Shown piece by piece: positions 10,482 through 22,555 of a stretch of 64,000 nucleotides of DNA. The DNA is from Hymenopellis radicata. Its lineage: Eukaryota > Basidiomycota > Agaricomycetes > Agaricales > Physalacriaceae. Every line of letters begins with the position of its first letter. The first letter of the stretch is position 1. The DNA is taken from positions 124,001 to 188,000 of the forward strand of contig JADNRX010000013.1 in the NCBI GenBank assembly GCA_015501595.1, given 5' to 3'. Made by a program: the position numbers and the translations under genes. Under the pieces are notes generated by a model that ran no database searches, was not told where the DNA came from, and was given only the letters and a program-made list of their open reading frames with translations.

Positions 10482-12583
10482 TCACCGCCCATTAATCGTG
10501 GCAGTAGAATCTCTGCGAGTCTGGACAGGAGTGTTCTTCATGTTTACCGTGTTGGGATGCTCTGGGATCTTGTCGATTTCTTTCTTGGCCTCTTCCCATG
10601 CTTCCAAGTTCTAGGTAACCAATAAGAATTTTTTGAGAAATTTGAAGGGGAAATTACAGAGTAAACCGACCTTCTTGCACCAATCACGATGACTGCGAGC
10701 CATAGAAATCGCCATCTCCCGAAGATCAGCAACCTTCTGTCGTTGGAACCTGTCCAAGTCGGCCTGGATGGTCGAACTCGAGTACTTGAGGTCTTGTGCG
10801 GACAAATGGAGCGCGTCCTCCAGCTAACAAAGTCATGAGACACCGATGTGCAAGGAGGTGAAAGAACGGACTTGTGAGATCGTCTCGCGGGTTTTGGAAA
10901 TCCCATTACGCCGCGCCGTCTCAGGATCGACATCCATCATCCCGTGAAGTGTATAGCTCAAGGCGTTCAGAAGACCCATACCAGGTGTTCTTGCTCGTCG
11001 CCGCGCAGGGTTGGGACCAGGATGGGGCGGCAGATAACCAGAAGCAGGGTTCGGGTCATCATCACCGTCCGTTGGGCTGCTAGCCTCTGTCGTCTCGCCT
11101 TCCGAAGACGACGCACGGACGGCTGTAGGACCATTTGTGCGGCCACGCCCAAGAGCTTCTTCGAGACGACGGGCCTCCCTTTCACTTTTTTCAAGTTCCT
11201 CCAATGATTCTCTCCTTGATTCAAGCGCATCCTGGGTCATTTCGTATTGAACGTGCTTCTGATGCCGATAGGCCAACAGCTTCTTAATTATAGAAGCAAA
11301 CTGCGCGTACTCGTGCAATGGTTCAGCCCAATTTTGCTCGAGTTCTTGAGTCTTGAAAGGGTGTGTTAAGACGACGGGAAAAAAACAGGGTATTTCTCTT
11401 ACAAGCTTCGTGGTTGACATATATGTCGAGTCGACGGCCTGTCCGGTTTTCTCAATCGCAGCAGCTAGCTCGTCACTTTCGTTGAGACTGAAACCATTCA
11501 GGGCGGCCCCAAGCTCTGAATGATCTTGGGCATCATCTAGATGAGTTCCATGAGGCTTTGTGTAGGCTTATGGGAAGAAGAAAGAGATACCTGACCATCT
11601 CTTGATAGTCCGACGTGTAACTTTCTCCATGGGTCCACTGAGATGAGTGGCGAACTTGTTAGTGAATGCCTCCGAATCGTAGAAGCGCTGATCAGGGTTT
11701 CGCAGTGGGTGAGCTGCTGAAGGGTTGGGCAGAGCAGCATAAGCAGGGGACGCATTCTGGTCAGTGGGATTGTGCGAAGGAGCCTTGAGTATGTTCTTGG
11801 GAGGAGAGTTATTGGTGGGGAGTTCAACACTTCTGTCTATATTCTTGTTCAGGCTGCACTTCGATTCCAATAATAGTCGCAAAACGTACCCAAGAAACTT
11901 CGCCGTCGAGGAACCGATGAAATACGTGTTCGTTGGATAATATGGGGTGGCGAGCCAATCTGTTGAGGAAAGTTTGCAACATCCGCTTTCTCCTGGCAAT
12001 CAACGCAGCATCCTCCTTTGCCCTTCCCTGCTTCACGGCATAATCCCCTAGCGTCTGTTTCGAGGGAATAGGCGGAATGATGAGGGTGGGGTATAGTTTC
12101 GAAAGATTGCTTCTCAAAGACTCAAACTCCGAATATCGATGGTGCGCGGTGGCATTCTGTTCTAATAATGAGACACGAGACCATGGGAAGAGTGTATAAC
12201 CTACTCCCGTCTGAATCGAGTATGCGATATACGGAGAGCTCGAGTTAAGAGAAGTCTTGATTGCGTCCGTTATCTGCCAAAAGCAATAAGCCAGGAAATC
12301 ACAGCGAAAACGGGGAGGAGCTGACCATTATTTCAACGTCATCGCCGGAGTGTAATACACGGTCCCGGGCGCAACAAAAGTCAACCTTGAAGTTGGGCTG
12401 GGTTGGACGGCTAGAAGTGGGATATCCTGAGTCGTTCGTAAGCCCAGCTGGGCCGAATCCAAGTGACGTATTAGGATGGGGGGAAGGAGGTTCAGAAATG
12501 TCCACTTTTGACGTCGATGAGGCCTCGGAAGGCGCGCGGTCGACCTCAGTATCAAAGGGGTTTTCGTCGTCGAATGTGTCCAT
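10482..12583 (-). CDS. SNX41: sorting nexin Snx41/Atg20 type (PX-BAR)
   Basis: Snx41/Atg20 proteins bind PtdIns3P on endosomes, pair with Snx4, and act in endosome-to-Golgi retrieval and selective autophagy. The protein starts MDTFDDENPFDTEVDRAPSE, then DDVEIMITDAIKTSLNSSSP enters the PX domain. That domain includes HHRYSEFESLRSNLSKLYPT and LIIPPIPSKQTL, which supply the phosphoinositide-binding Arg-Tyr and PP-P-K features. EVSWSEVLNSPP follows. The BAR part includes SLNESDELAAAIEKTGQAVD, EYAQFASIIKKLLAYRHQKH and LKYSSSTIQADLDRFQRQKV. A disordered linker of about 60 residues (SSSEGETTEASSPTDGDDD) interrupts the BAR helices, typical of this subfamily. The tail ends DSTATINGR. There are about six introns. 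Confidence 0.86.
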
Positions 12584-12893
12584 GGTGGAAAGAAGTGAGA
12601 GTGATTAGCGTATTCCTCGAGTTGACCCGCCTCAAAGGTATGAAATGACGGCCAGAAACAAGAAGTCGGTGAAGCGGCGGAAGAGGCGCTGCTGTCTGAC
12701 CCTACAGAGTGGTGCAGTGGTCGAGTAGCAGATTGGATTCGACTGCGCAGCTCGACGTGAAGCAACGAAGTTGCGCGCCGTAGACGAGGCTCGTATTTGA
12801 TGTTGTTACGTTTTGTGACTTTCGGCGGCAGCGCGGCAATCCAAGGCATGACCAACTCGATATTATAAAGAGATTGTCGGTACAGTATATACT
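12584..12893. other. intergenic: SNX41 upstream region
   Basis: This 310 bp stretch lies between the SNX41 start and the BFR2 stop, both on the minus strand, and should contain the SNX41 promoter. The long minus-strand open frame covering it overlaps SNX41 out of frame and is not supported. Confidence 0.45.
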
Positions 12894-14704
12894 CTAACCA
12901 AACACCCTAAAACCACCCTGAAGCGCGTCTCTCACACCGTCGTCAACAGGCGCATCATTTGGCAATGCGTTCTCCAAACCAAGGCCTAATATCGACCCAA
13001 AGAGCTCGTCAATCTGCTGATCGTGCCAAGCACCCTGGACGCTGATTGGCACCATGAAGTTCTGTAATTTCTCGTGCACGTCATATCTATAAAGATTGCT
13101 TAAGCACCAGTGTCAACAGAGCAAATGTATGAGTGACCTTATTTTACGCCCCTTGCTCGCCTTGGTATCAACCTTCTTTTTGGCCTTCCTCTGTTTTTGC
13201 GCGATAATCCAATCGTCTGGACCATTGACACCGTTTTTTGCATCAATGACATCTCGAAGCAATTGCTGATAAAAGTCCGTGTCGTCGAATATATCTGCGT
13301 CACGTTCCTCTTCATCGTCGGGAATGGTGGAATTAGCAAGACGCGGGCCCTTGCCGCGCCATAGCTGAGTCCGCTGCAACAGCTTGGTCTGGTCGCCGAG
13401 AGCCTCGTCGATAAGCTGAACAGCTGATTTGAGGTTTTGTGAGTTTTTAGAAAATGTATTCCGGTTTGATTGTAGTAAGACTGAAGGTGCAACGGCCTGT
13501 ATTTTGGCTGACCATTTATTCAAAGTCTGGATCAGATGTGGGTGATACCTATACAGCTCAGTAAGGGGACATGAGGCAAAGTAACGCCAACTCACTGGTG
13601 TTCTACAACAGACGCGTGGTGGGTGGCATCGCAAAAGTACGTCTCGAATTCATTCCGACTTCCGCCGTCTACTCGTCTTCGTTTGCGAGGAGGCAATTCA
13701 CAAGACGCATCGACCATTAAAGTCTGGAGATTCAACTAAGACTTTATGAGGAATGAACGAAGGATATGGTCAAACCTCTTGCATGTCAAAGATTTCTTCC
13801 GACAACGAGACGGCTTCTCGTAGCATCCCAGACAATGATTGCTCGAGTTCCGCAGGTGACGACTCAAAATTAATAACCTGCATGAGATTATAAGATCGCA
13901 AATCGAAACATGAATATGCATAGACTCGCAGGAAGACGGTTCGCTGCAACCAAGGATTTTTGAAGACGTATTCTGGCGTCTACCAATGAATCCCAGATAG
14001 CCTGCAAATCATGAGAAGGACAGAACGTCTTTGGGCTGGATTTGACCCACCAACTGTTGAGAAACAGCCAAACCCTTCAAACGGTCCTGCTCTCGGTTGC
14101 GTTTTAGAGTAGACGACAAGTCCTCCTGCTCCTCTCTAGCATTCAATGCTTCTGTGATGTGTTCAGCATCACTCTCTTCATCGGCTTCCGGGGGCTCAGA
14201 TTCATCGTTGTCGTGACTGTCAAGATCTTCATCGCCGACGTCGCCCTGAACACCATCATCTTCATCTTCATTTTCTGAGCTATGTGTAGAGTCGGACACA
14301 TCGGGTTCCATGTCTTCGTCGAATTCGTTCTCACTTTCCACGAGCTGCTTGCGAGAGGTTCGAACACCGCCATATTTTGGATCCAGAATACTGTGATGAG
14401 CTTTGCGCAAAGTGCTAGGTCTGAGCCAGTATTAACGTGTGGGTAACCATAATGGATTGTACGCACCCTACGTCAACATAATGATCTCGTCCAGCAGTGA
14501 GGTCGCTTTCCCGTTCCTCCAGAGGGTTCTCAACATGTTCCGGGTCGAAACCTACTACTAGTCAATGCCAGGAAGTCTTGATATCGTGAGACGGACTTGT
14601 CGGTGCAACAGAGTCAAGTTCGGCTATCTGCTGCGCAAGTGATAGACCTAACGAAACATTAGCACTCTGTAGTATGGCATGGCTGAATTCGTACGCGCAG
14701 ACAT
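12894..14704 (-). CDS. BFR2: BFR2/AATF (Traube family) ribosome biogenesis factor
   Basis: Bfr2/AATF is a nucleolar factor of the small-subunit processome needed for early pre-rRNA cleavages. The protein reads MSARLSLAQQIAELDSVAPT, FDPEHVENPLEERESD and HYVDVGPSTLRKAHHSILDP. A long Asp/Glu-rich stretch follows (EDEDDGVQGDVGDEDLDSHD). The core carries DSLVDARIRLQKSLVAANRL, LPPRKRRRVDGGSRNEFETY, HPHLIQTLNKWSAKIQAV and DDTDFYQQLLRDVIDAKNG, with DDWIIAQKQRKAKKKVDTKA. The C-terminal TRAUB part reads YDVHEKLQNFMVPISVQGAW and DELFGSILGLGLE. The start needs a first intron of 48 nt right after MSA; its branch point (GCTAATG) and the family opening SLAQQIAELD support it. The start codon lies 53 bp from that of MET22. 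Confidence 0.92.
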
Positions 14705-14757
14705 GGTTGAGATAAAAAGCAGCGATCAATTGATCACCCTGGTCCCTTTCGTCCATC
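14705..14757. promoter_or_regulatory. 53 bp divergent BFR2-MET22 start-to-start interval
   Basis: Only 53 bp separate the predicted BFR2 ATG (minus) and MET22 ATG (plus). Both starts are fixed by conserved N-terminal family sequence. The interval is AT-richer at its left half (GATAAAAAGC) and is too short for two ordinary 5' UTRs. At least one transcript therefore probably begins inside the other gene's first exon or intron. Confidence 0.55.
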
Positions 14758-16012
14758 ATGTCTCTTGCTTTTCTTGCTGAGAGACAGTTGGCTATCAGTG
14801 CTGTTCGACGTGCCGCGTTTCTTACAAACTCTGTATTCAACAAATTGGTCAAGAATGAAACCCTTACGAAAGGCGACAAGTCTCCCGTTACCGGTACGCG
14901 CTCAGCTTGCATGAAGGATGGCTCTAATACATAGCAAAGTGGGCGATTACGCTGCCCAAGCAGTTATAAGCAGCATGATTCATAAAGCATTCCCTGGAGA
15001 CCCCATCGTCGGAGAAGAAGACGCGAAGGAACTCCGCGTCGACTCTGGGAAGGAGATGCGGGATCGGATTGTCGAACTCGCGAACGAGGCCATCACCAGA
15101 GAACTTGGCGTCGGGGACGTCAAGGAATGGGGAATAGGTCCTGGCCAAGAACTCACTCCAGACGAGTTGCTCGATTCAATCGATCGCGGCAATTTTGAAG
15201 GTGGACGATCCGGAAGTGCGCCTCATATCCAATTATCTTGCAAGTCACAGCTTACGAGTCGAAAGGAATGTGGACGATTGACCCCATTGATGGAACGAAA
15301 GGCTTTCTTCGTGGTGAACAATACGCAGTTTGTCTCTCTTTGATTGTAGATTCCAAAGTCCAGGTCGGAGTTATCGGCTGCCCTAATCTTCCATACGACT
15401 TATCCAAGCCCGATGGTCAAGTGGGATGTATCTTTGTTGCTGTACGTGGACAAGGCGCTGAGCAGGTATGGTGTTCTCGCGTCTCACGCGTCCTGTGGCG
15501 CTAAACACGCCTGAGTAGATGAATCTCGAGGGATCTCAACCTGTTCCGATTTCGATACCTTCTTTCTCTCCTTCACAACTCAACTTCCTCGAGTCTGTTG
15601 AAGCGGCTCACTCTTCCCATTCTACGAATGACAAAATCTCAACTCTATTGGCAATTACCCGCAACCCAATCCGAATGGATAGTCAAGCTAAATATGGTGC
15701 TCTCGCTCGTGGTGATGGTGGGGCATACATGCGCATGCCCACTGGTGTAGGATACCGTGAAAAAATATGGGTAGGCTCTAATATCTGTGAAAAACTGTAC
15801 TTGGCTGACCTGGCGGGAAGGACCACGCTCCCGGTTCATTACTGGTTGAAGAAGCTGGTGGTGTGGTCAGTGACTCACGCGGCTTGCCACTAGATTTTGG
15901 ATTGGGACGGACTCTTGGGGAGAATTTTGGTGTTATTGCCACGGGAAAGAATTGGCATACAAAGGTTCTCAGTGCTGTCCAGCAGGCTGTTACTCCACAA
16001 GCCAAAGTTTAG
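14758..16012 (+). CDS. MET22: 3'(2'),5'-bisphosphate nucleotidase (HAL2/MET22)
   Basis: The enzyme removes the 3'-phosphate from PAP and PAPS made during sulfate assimilation. It is magnesium-dependent and the classic target of Li+ and Na+ toxicity. It starts MSLAFLAERQLAISAVRRAA, then KNETLTKGDKSPVTVGDYAA. Metal-binding features of the inositol-monophosphatase superfamily are visible: DPIVGEEDAKEL (Glu-Glu-Asp), WTIDPIDGTKGFLRG (the DPxDGT box) and WDHAPGSLLVEEAGG near the C-terminus. ALARGDGGAYMRMPTGVGYR is the substrate-side segment. It ends QQAVTPQAKV. Four introns are clear: after KSPVT, before MWTIDP, after GAEQ and after EKIW. Length is normal for the family, about 350 residues. Confidence 0.95.
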
Positions 16013-16360
16013 AAACTGCAAGACGATGACTGGTAGTCGTGTATTCTGTACTCTCTGTATGATTTATGTACTGTACCTTGAAGTTGGAGTTTCAGATGTC
16101 CGAAAGGCCGGTGCTCTGACGTTCACCACCAAATAGGGCAATTGATTTGCATCTTGGTTGCCGACCCACTTCACTGCTTTCATTTTCACGTACATACTGC
16201 GTTTTGAGGCACTGCCAGCATCCCTTGCTACTACTGTACGGTCTGTCATCGCCTCCTTGCTGCGATCTAAGGCTGACATATGTAACGCAGTGTCATCATC
16301 AGGAGTTAACAGGGCCTTCAAGAATTTAACGTCTCTATTGTTTCTCCTTCTTTATCTCTA
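16013..16360. other. intergenic: chitin synthase promoter region
   Basis: This contains the MET22 3' flank and the upstream region of the chitin synthase gene. A pyrimidine-rich stretch (TTGTTTCTCCTTCTTTATCTC, trimmed) immediately precedes the chitin synthase ATG, as is common at fungal transcription starts. No coding feature is seen. Confidence 0.4.
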
Positions 16361-19300
16361 ATGTCCCGTTACCCGCCCGAGGTGCGTTGTCGTCGTTGAC
16401 GACAGTGTACTTGTTCTCAGTTGCATTACAGGCCGACGAAGCGCAGCACCGACACTATAACGATGGTTACAGTCCATACCCACCAGCCTCGACGGCAACG
16501 CCTGCTCCATATACCCAGGCTACGACCAGCAATATGATCAAGGCGCCTACAGAGACTCGTATTACAGCCAGCAAAGCCACCCAAACCCGTATTCGTCGCC
16601 ACCACCCGTCCTGCCGCCTCTAGGTGGCTACCCCTCCTCACCACCGCCTCAGCATGATCCATATGCGCAGCCGATAGATTCATATGGTACACAAGTGCCG
16701 CACATGACCCCACCGCCCCAAGAGTATCTAAACACTCCATATCATTCACTTTCACCTCCTCCAGGGGTTCTCCATCTACCCTCGGAGGTTATACAAGACA
16801 GTCCTACGAGCTCAGCGATCCTCCAGTTCAAGATGGGTCAGATGAAGGTGATATTCCACTACTCAACCGGCAGTCTCAAGCGCCTCCTATGGCAATGCCC
16901 ATGCCAGGCGGCAACGCTAATTATGGTGGATTTGAGGATGAGGGCGACGAAGGGAACTTTATTCGGTACGGCAGAATTCCGCAGCGAGTTCCAAGACGAT
17001 ACAAAACGGTCAAGCGCGTCGAGTGAGCATCGTTATTTCGTATTTTTTGTCTCGGGGGCTTATATCCGTTTCAGGTTGCGGCAGGGACACTATGTGCACG
17101 AAGCGAGGTCCCTCCCAAGTTACTCGAGCTCTGTCAAAACAAGACCGATCGTGAATTCACACACACCCGTTACACTGCTGTTACGTGCGACCCCAACAAT
17201 TTCCAGTCTGAAGGCTTCGGTCTACGACAGCTGGAATATACACCCGGCCGCAGAACGGAACTGTTCATCGTCATGACCATGTACAATGAGGACGAGGAGC
17301 TCTTCTGCCAGACAATGAATGGTGTCATGAAGAATATTGCTCACCTATGTTCGCGCACCAGAAGTAAAACTGGGGCAAGGACGGTTGGAAGAAAGTTGTT
17401 GTGTGCATTGTCAGTGATGGTCGAGCAAAGATCAACTCCCGTACGCTCAGTGTTATTGCCGCTCTGGGTGTATATCAAGAAGGAATCGCCAAGGTAAGTA
17501 CTCCCTTTTCTTTGGAGACTCTCTTCCAACCGAAGCTCTCTAGTCTGCGCTCAACAATGTTCCGGTGACAGCGCATGTCTTCGAGTATACAACTCAAGTG
17601 TCAGTCACTCCTTCGCTTCGCATAGAAGGCGCGGAAAAAGGACACGTCCCGGTCCAAATCATCTTCTGCTTGAAGGAAAAGAACGCAAAGAAGATCAATT
17701 CTCACAGATGGTTCTTCAATGCTTTCGGACCGGTCTTGAACCCCAACGTCTGCGTGCTGCTGGATGTAGGTACACGACCTGGAGTCACCAGTATCTACCA
17801 CTTGTGGAAGGTAATCGCATATCTGTCCTATGAAGACGAAAGAAACCTGATCCCTCCTTAGGCTTTCGACATCAACTCCAATGTTGGAGGTGCATGCGGA
17901 GAAATTGTAGCCCTGAAGGGCAAATGGGGTCGGAACTTGCTCAATCCTTTGGGTTCGTTCGTTCCCTTCCGTACTTGTCTGGTCTAAACGTTCCACAGTG
18001 GCAGCTCAGAACTTCGAGTACAAGATGTCTAATATTCTCGACAAGCCCTTGTCAGTGAAACTCTCCATGTCCCGCGTTCTTCTTCTAACGTATTATCAGG
18101 GAATCTGTCTTTGGATACATCACTGTATTACCTGGTGCTTTCTCTGCGTACCGATACATCGCCTTACAAAACGACGCCACGGGGGAAGGTCCCCTCCAGA
18201 AATACTTCCTCGGAGAGAAGATGGTATGATCCTCTCATTACAACTCGTCACAAATATTCAATAATTCCAACAGCATGGTGCTGGGGCCGATATCTTTACC
18301 GCCAACATGTACTTGGCTGAAGATCGTATCCTTTGTTGGGAACTTGTGTCGAAGCGCGGAGGTTCATGGATTTTGCACTATGTCAAGTCTGCGTACGCTA
18401 TTACGGACGTTCCAGACCAGGTGAGCATTGACTGTCTGCGTAGCTATCCATGGCTGACACTAAAAATAGGTGCCCGAGCTGATTTCTCAGCGTCGTCGAT
18501 GGTTGAACGGCTCGTTCTTCGCTGCTATCCACAGTACCATCCACTTTTATTACATTTACCGAAGCGCGCATTCCGTGATACGGAAGTTCTGGATCCACGT
18601 CGAGATGTTTTACCAACTCTTCAACCTTATATTCAGTTGGTTTGCTCTGGTATGCAGTTCATGCTAGACTTTCACGACGATTCTCACCACATGTTAGGCC
18701 AACTACTACATCGCGTTTGTCATTCTGTCGGACGCCATGGAAGACGACTCGTTCAACATCAAAGGCATTCATGTTGTCAACGTTATACTGAACTACTTCT
18801 ATCTGGGTCTACTGTTGATGTGTTTTATTTTGGCATTGGGAAATCGACCTCAAGGTAGCAAGTGGGGATATACGACGGCCTTCCTGGGATTCGCAGTCAT
18901 CACCGTCTATATGACAATATCTGCGTTTTTCTTGGCGTTCAAGGGCATAGAGAATTTACAGAAAAGCAATGACGGCACGCTAACGCTGAACGATCTTTTC
19001 ACCAATTCGATCTTCAGAAATATTGTTCTGTCACTTCTGGCGACTTTGGGTTTATATCTCATCTCCAGTCTTATTTTCGTACGTCTCAAGTCTGCGTGCT
19101 TGTTGTTGAAACTCACGAGCTTGCCTAGTTCGAACCCTGGCATATGATCACATCTTTCATTCAATATCTTCTGATGGCGCCTTCGTACATTTCAGTTCTC
19201 AACGTTTATGCAGTGAGTTGATTACCCAAACATTACTTGGTCTTCGCTCACCTTTTCCGTAGTTTGCAAACGTTCACGACGTGTCATGGGGAACCAAGGG

Positions 19301-19806
19301 TGACAACAAGGTGTCTACGGATCTCGGTGTAGTCAAGACAGAGTCAGGCAAGACCGAAGTCACGGTCGAAGCTCCTACGACTGCCGAAGAACGAAATGCC
19401 GCCTACGAAGACGCACTCCACGTACTCCAGACGAAACCACCGAAGGTGGACAGCAAGCCCGACGCTGCTACCCAACAAGAAGATTACTACAGAACATTCC
19501 GTACGAATGTCCTGTTGGCGTGGGTCCTCACCAATGCCTTGCTAGGAGCCGCTATTGTGTAAGCATTACGCCACTGCAACGCCATTCCTTTCTAATCTCT
19601 TGTAGGACTGCGAATGGGAAGGCATCGGACCAAGGCGCCGCGAACAGCGTTAAAGGGTACATGGCGTTCCTGCTGTTTTCGGTTGCAGGTCTTGCTTGTA
19701 CGTTTCATCATACATTTTCCTCCGACCACTGCTGATGCCTGCTCCAGTTGTGAGATTTGTTGGTTGCTCAATGTATTTGATCATTCGATTGTTTGCCGGA
19801 GAGTAA
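16361..19806 (+). CDS. chitin synthase, family 2 glycosyltransferase (division 1 type)
   Basis: The plasma-membrane enzyme polymerises UDP-GlcNAc into cell-wall chitin. A Pro/Tyr/Gln-rich cytosolic arm ([18 protein letters not shown]) precedes the catalytic part: [85 protein letters not shown] and the signature [15 protein letters not shown]. Several C-terminal membrane helices follow ([40 protein letters not shown]). It ends [11 protein letters not shown]. The order and the QRRRW and WGKDGW motifs point to the class I-III division. In the first third the frame breaks up to four times by one base (about 16515, 16765, 17101, 17371); at 17371 one missing base would restore [10 protein letters not shown]. 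From 17400 to the stop the spliced frame is intact. About ten introns are present. Confidence 0.95.
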
Positions 19807-19950
19807 AACATTCATGGACTGTCTGTCATGACTTACCTATCTATTTGCATCTATCATTGTCTCTCTGTCTGTCTGTTTGTTGACGAACGCGCTACGTATC
19901 TTATGATTAATAAATGCGTTATGTTAAGACTATAAGTCAAGTAGTGCATT

Positions 19951-22044
19951 TTACTTGGTGAGATTTTTGAGTCTGGCTTCAGCCGCCCGAGCCCGCCTTT
20001 CCCGTTCAATTTTGGCGCGCATTTCTGGCGTCAAGCCCATTACACCTTCCGCTGCTCCCGAAGAGCCTCCAAGTTTTTGGGGCCCTGACAAGCTCTGCAC
20101 GGGAGGAGGAGATGGTATTGAAGGCTCTGGACTTGGCGCTGAAGAAGCACGTTCCTTGGACTTGACCTCTCGTTCCTTCAGGCGCTCCTTCAAGCCCTTC
20201 TTCCGCACCTTCTTCTTCTCTTCTCTATCGTCCTCCATCTCCCTGCTCAACGCGCTCGGAATCCGCGCAGCGCCGAACCAGTCCCACCAGTCAGGATGAT
20301 CCCCAGCTGCCCTGCGGAAAACATCGCGGACGGAACGGTTATGCGCGAGGTCATAGGCTGTTCGGCGGTCGCTCTTGGATTGCTCTTGCGAATCGCCTTC
20401 GTGCGGAGAAACGGACACAGTGGGATCAGCGCGTGAGTCCAGCAGCCACTGCACCATCTCCTCTTGATCGCAGTGGGACGCTAGTTGAAGCAGGGTGTCC
20501 CAGCGTTCGCCAGCCCACTCAGGAATGCGCACATCTATGCCGCCCATGCTCTCCCCTTGCTTCTCCCAGAAGGACTTCAAGGGCTCAACGCGTCCTTTCC
20601 GTACCATGTCTAGTAAACGGTCCCACTTATCCCGCAACGCTTCCTCTTCCTTGCTCAGTTTCGGGGCTTTCTCCCTCTCGGGTTGTGGTTTCGGTGCAGC
20701 TGCGGGGACGGGTCTGGGTTTAGGCAGAGATGCAATGTACGCCTCGTCCTGAGCCCGTAAAGCATCTTCGGTCAAATGGGATACCTTGACCTTGGTGAGC
20801 TCATTTAGACATCGCGTGAGTTCAGCCTGAGTCTGCGGGGACGTGTCAATACTTGAAAGACCAGCCCTAGCGATTCTCTTACAGGTCTGCGTGTTGGGAA
20901 TGGGAAGGTCCGGAGGCGCTGGTCACCTTTAGCGATTGCGCAGCCATCGTAATCCATGAATATCTTTCTGTTCGTGCCACTCGCTCGAATCCAGATGCGT
21001 TCGCAGTCATCAATATCCTCCTGCCAGTCGGCTATTAGATTGCGTATATCCTGAATATCAGTAAAAGTGAGCATAGGGCCGAGCATATCAAAATGAGTAC
21101 TAACGTCTCGGAGCGCTTGCTCGCCGTAGCGTCGTAGTTGAGCACCGGCGCTCTTTGCATTGCCTTTGGCATTATCGTTGAGACCTTGCGAACCTCCCTG
21201 CTTTCGCCGAGCTGTATGAGACGCGTTAGACGCGACGGGAGGGGATGATCTAGACTTACTAGTATATCTGTGGAAAGTCTTGTGCTTCACAACCTCCATC
21301 TCTGGCTTTGGACGCTTGGGCTTCTTCTTGTGGCCTTGGGTAGTTTCCTCACTTTCTTCAGGTTGGTTGAAACGGACAATGGCACCAGCAAAATGACCCC
21401 CAGCGACCATGAAGAGCGTCCACGTCCTTTCCGCGGACAAAGATCGCATTTCTTTGAGCTGAGCCAGGTAGTCGGTTGTACCGGTCGGAAATAAAGCTCT
21501 GTATATTCCGAGTTGTGTGGAAGGTGGATAATGGAACCATGTAACAGCTGTTTGAGCGGGAGCGCGGACTTGATCTAAAGGAGACGAGGAGCGTCTGTGT
21601 TTCGTTCTGCTCACAAGAGCAGCCACAGCATCGGAATCGGAGTCATCATCATCTTCATCTGACGAAGATTCTGAACCAGATATGGAGTTTTCTAGGCCTA
21701 ACGTTCGGATGAGTGACTTGAATGAGGAGAACAGCGGAGAGCTCACCATCCACTAGGCGGCCGAATGCCGCTTCGTCCACCGCATCTCCTCCCGCTAATC
21801 GCGTCTTTACATTATACCGATGCCAATCTGAGCGGTAATGGCTTCGTTGCTCTTCAACATCGAGGAAGTTTACGGCGTTGCAGATATTGCAAGATTTGGA
21901 CGCCGAAGCAACAGGTGTAGGATTTGGTGTTGGCAAAGGAGCTTGCTGGGTGTCATTTTCCGATGCCGACTGATTCCAGAGATTACGAGGCGTTAGGGTA
22001 TCGAGGAGCTCTACTGGAAGACGGAAGACGTGATGGCTTTGCAT
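19951..22044 (-). CDS. VMS1: VMS1/ANKZF1, peptidyl-tRNA endonuclease of ribosome quality control
   Basis: Vms1 releases stalled nascent chains from 60S ribosomes by cleaving peptidyl-tRNA and binds Cdc48. The order is complete. A zinc finger reads KSCNICNAVNFLDVEEQRSH. The release-factor-like VLRF1 domain includes TWFHYPPSTQLGIYRALFP and the catalytic loop KQGGSQGLNDNAKGNAKSAG, whose Gln after GGS matches the known catalytic glutamine, followed by RRYGEQALRDV. An ankyrin part (WDTLLQLASHCDQEEMVQWL) comes next. A charged coiled coil (EEKKKVRKKGLKERLKEREV) precedes the C-terminal VIM-like p97/Cdc48-binding motif ERRARAAEARLKNL. Three or so introns. The start MQSHHVFRLPVELL agrees with the family opening. 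It converges on the chitin synthase gene, 144 bp between stops. Confidence 0.94.
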
Positions 22045-22555
22045 GTTGTGGACGCGTCGAACAAGGAAGAGAAAGCCTCAGATGGGTGTTTAAATGCAAC
22101 CGGAGAGCAGTCATCATGACATTGATAATCTGACGGATCCGAACGGACCGGATGTCCGAACTCGAAAGCCCTCCAGACAGTTATGGTGATTGTGGGCTGT
22201 CCCTTGCACTGCCTGCATTACATTTACTGTAATTACATCTTTAAACCCTGCATTGATATCTTGGCCTGCCCGCGTAAAGTGTGGGTCCATGTTTGCAGGT
22301 GTTGTTCTGCATCATGCTTTCAACGAGGTTACCACTCAAATTGCTCCTTTCTTCCGTTCATTCAGCCCTATTTTCCTCCCTTCCCCCTTCTCGTTTTCTG
22401 GCAATATACCACGTAGCGCTTTCCGACGTACAGTGATACCCTAGTAAGGTATGTTGAATGTCATGTGAGGAGCAAAATGTAATTCATGATCAGTTTCCTT
22501 CCTTTCTTTCCTAGAACTCGGTCCAACGAGCGACAAAGTAGCGCGTCCGACTGTA
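22045..22555. other. divergent promoter region, VMS1 / CM1 gene
   Basis: About 510 bp lie between two divergent start codons. The 22300-22420 part is strongly pyrimidine-rich on the plus strand, consistent with a transcription start for the CM1 gene. A short palindromic run near 22133-22155 (CGGATCC...CCGGATGTCCG) is noticeable but not assignable. Confidence 0.4.

Noticed and set aside
12328..12855. Long minus-strand open frame overlapping the SNX41 N-terminus
   Set aside because: It is out of frame with SNX41, low-complexity Ser/Thr/Arg-rich, and the SNX41 frame has clear PX-domain continuity.
16361..19806. Calling the chitin synthase a pseudogene
   Set aside because: All breaks are single bases, partly at homopolymers, and similar breaks occur in essential genes such as RVB1 in this window; error is the simpler explanation.
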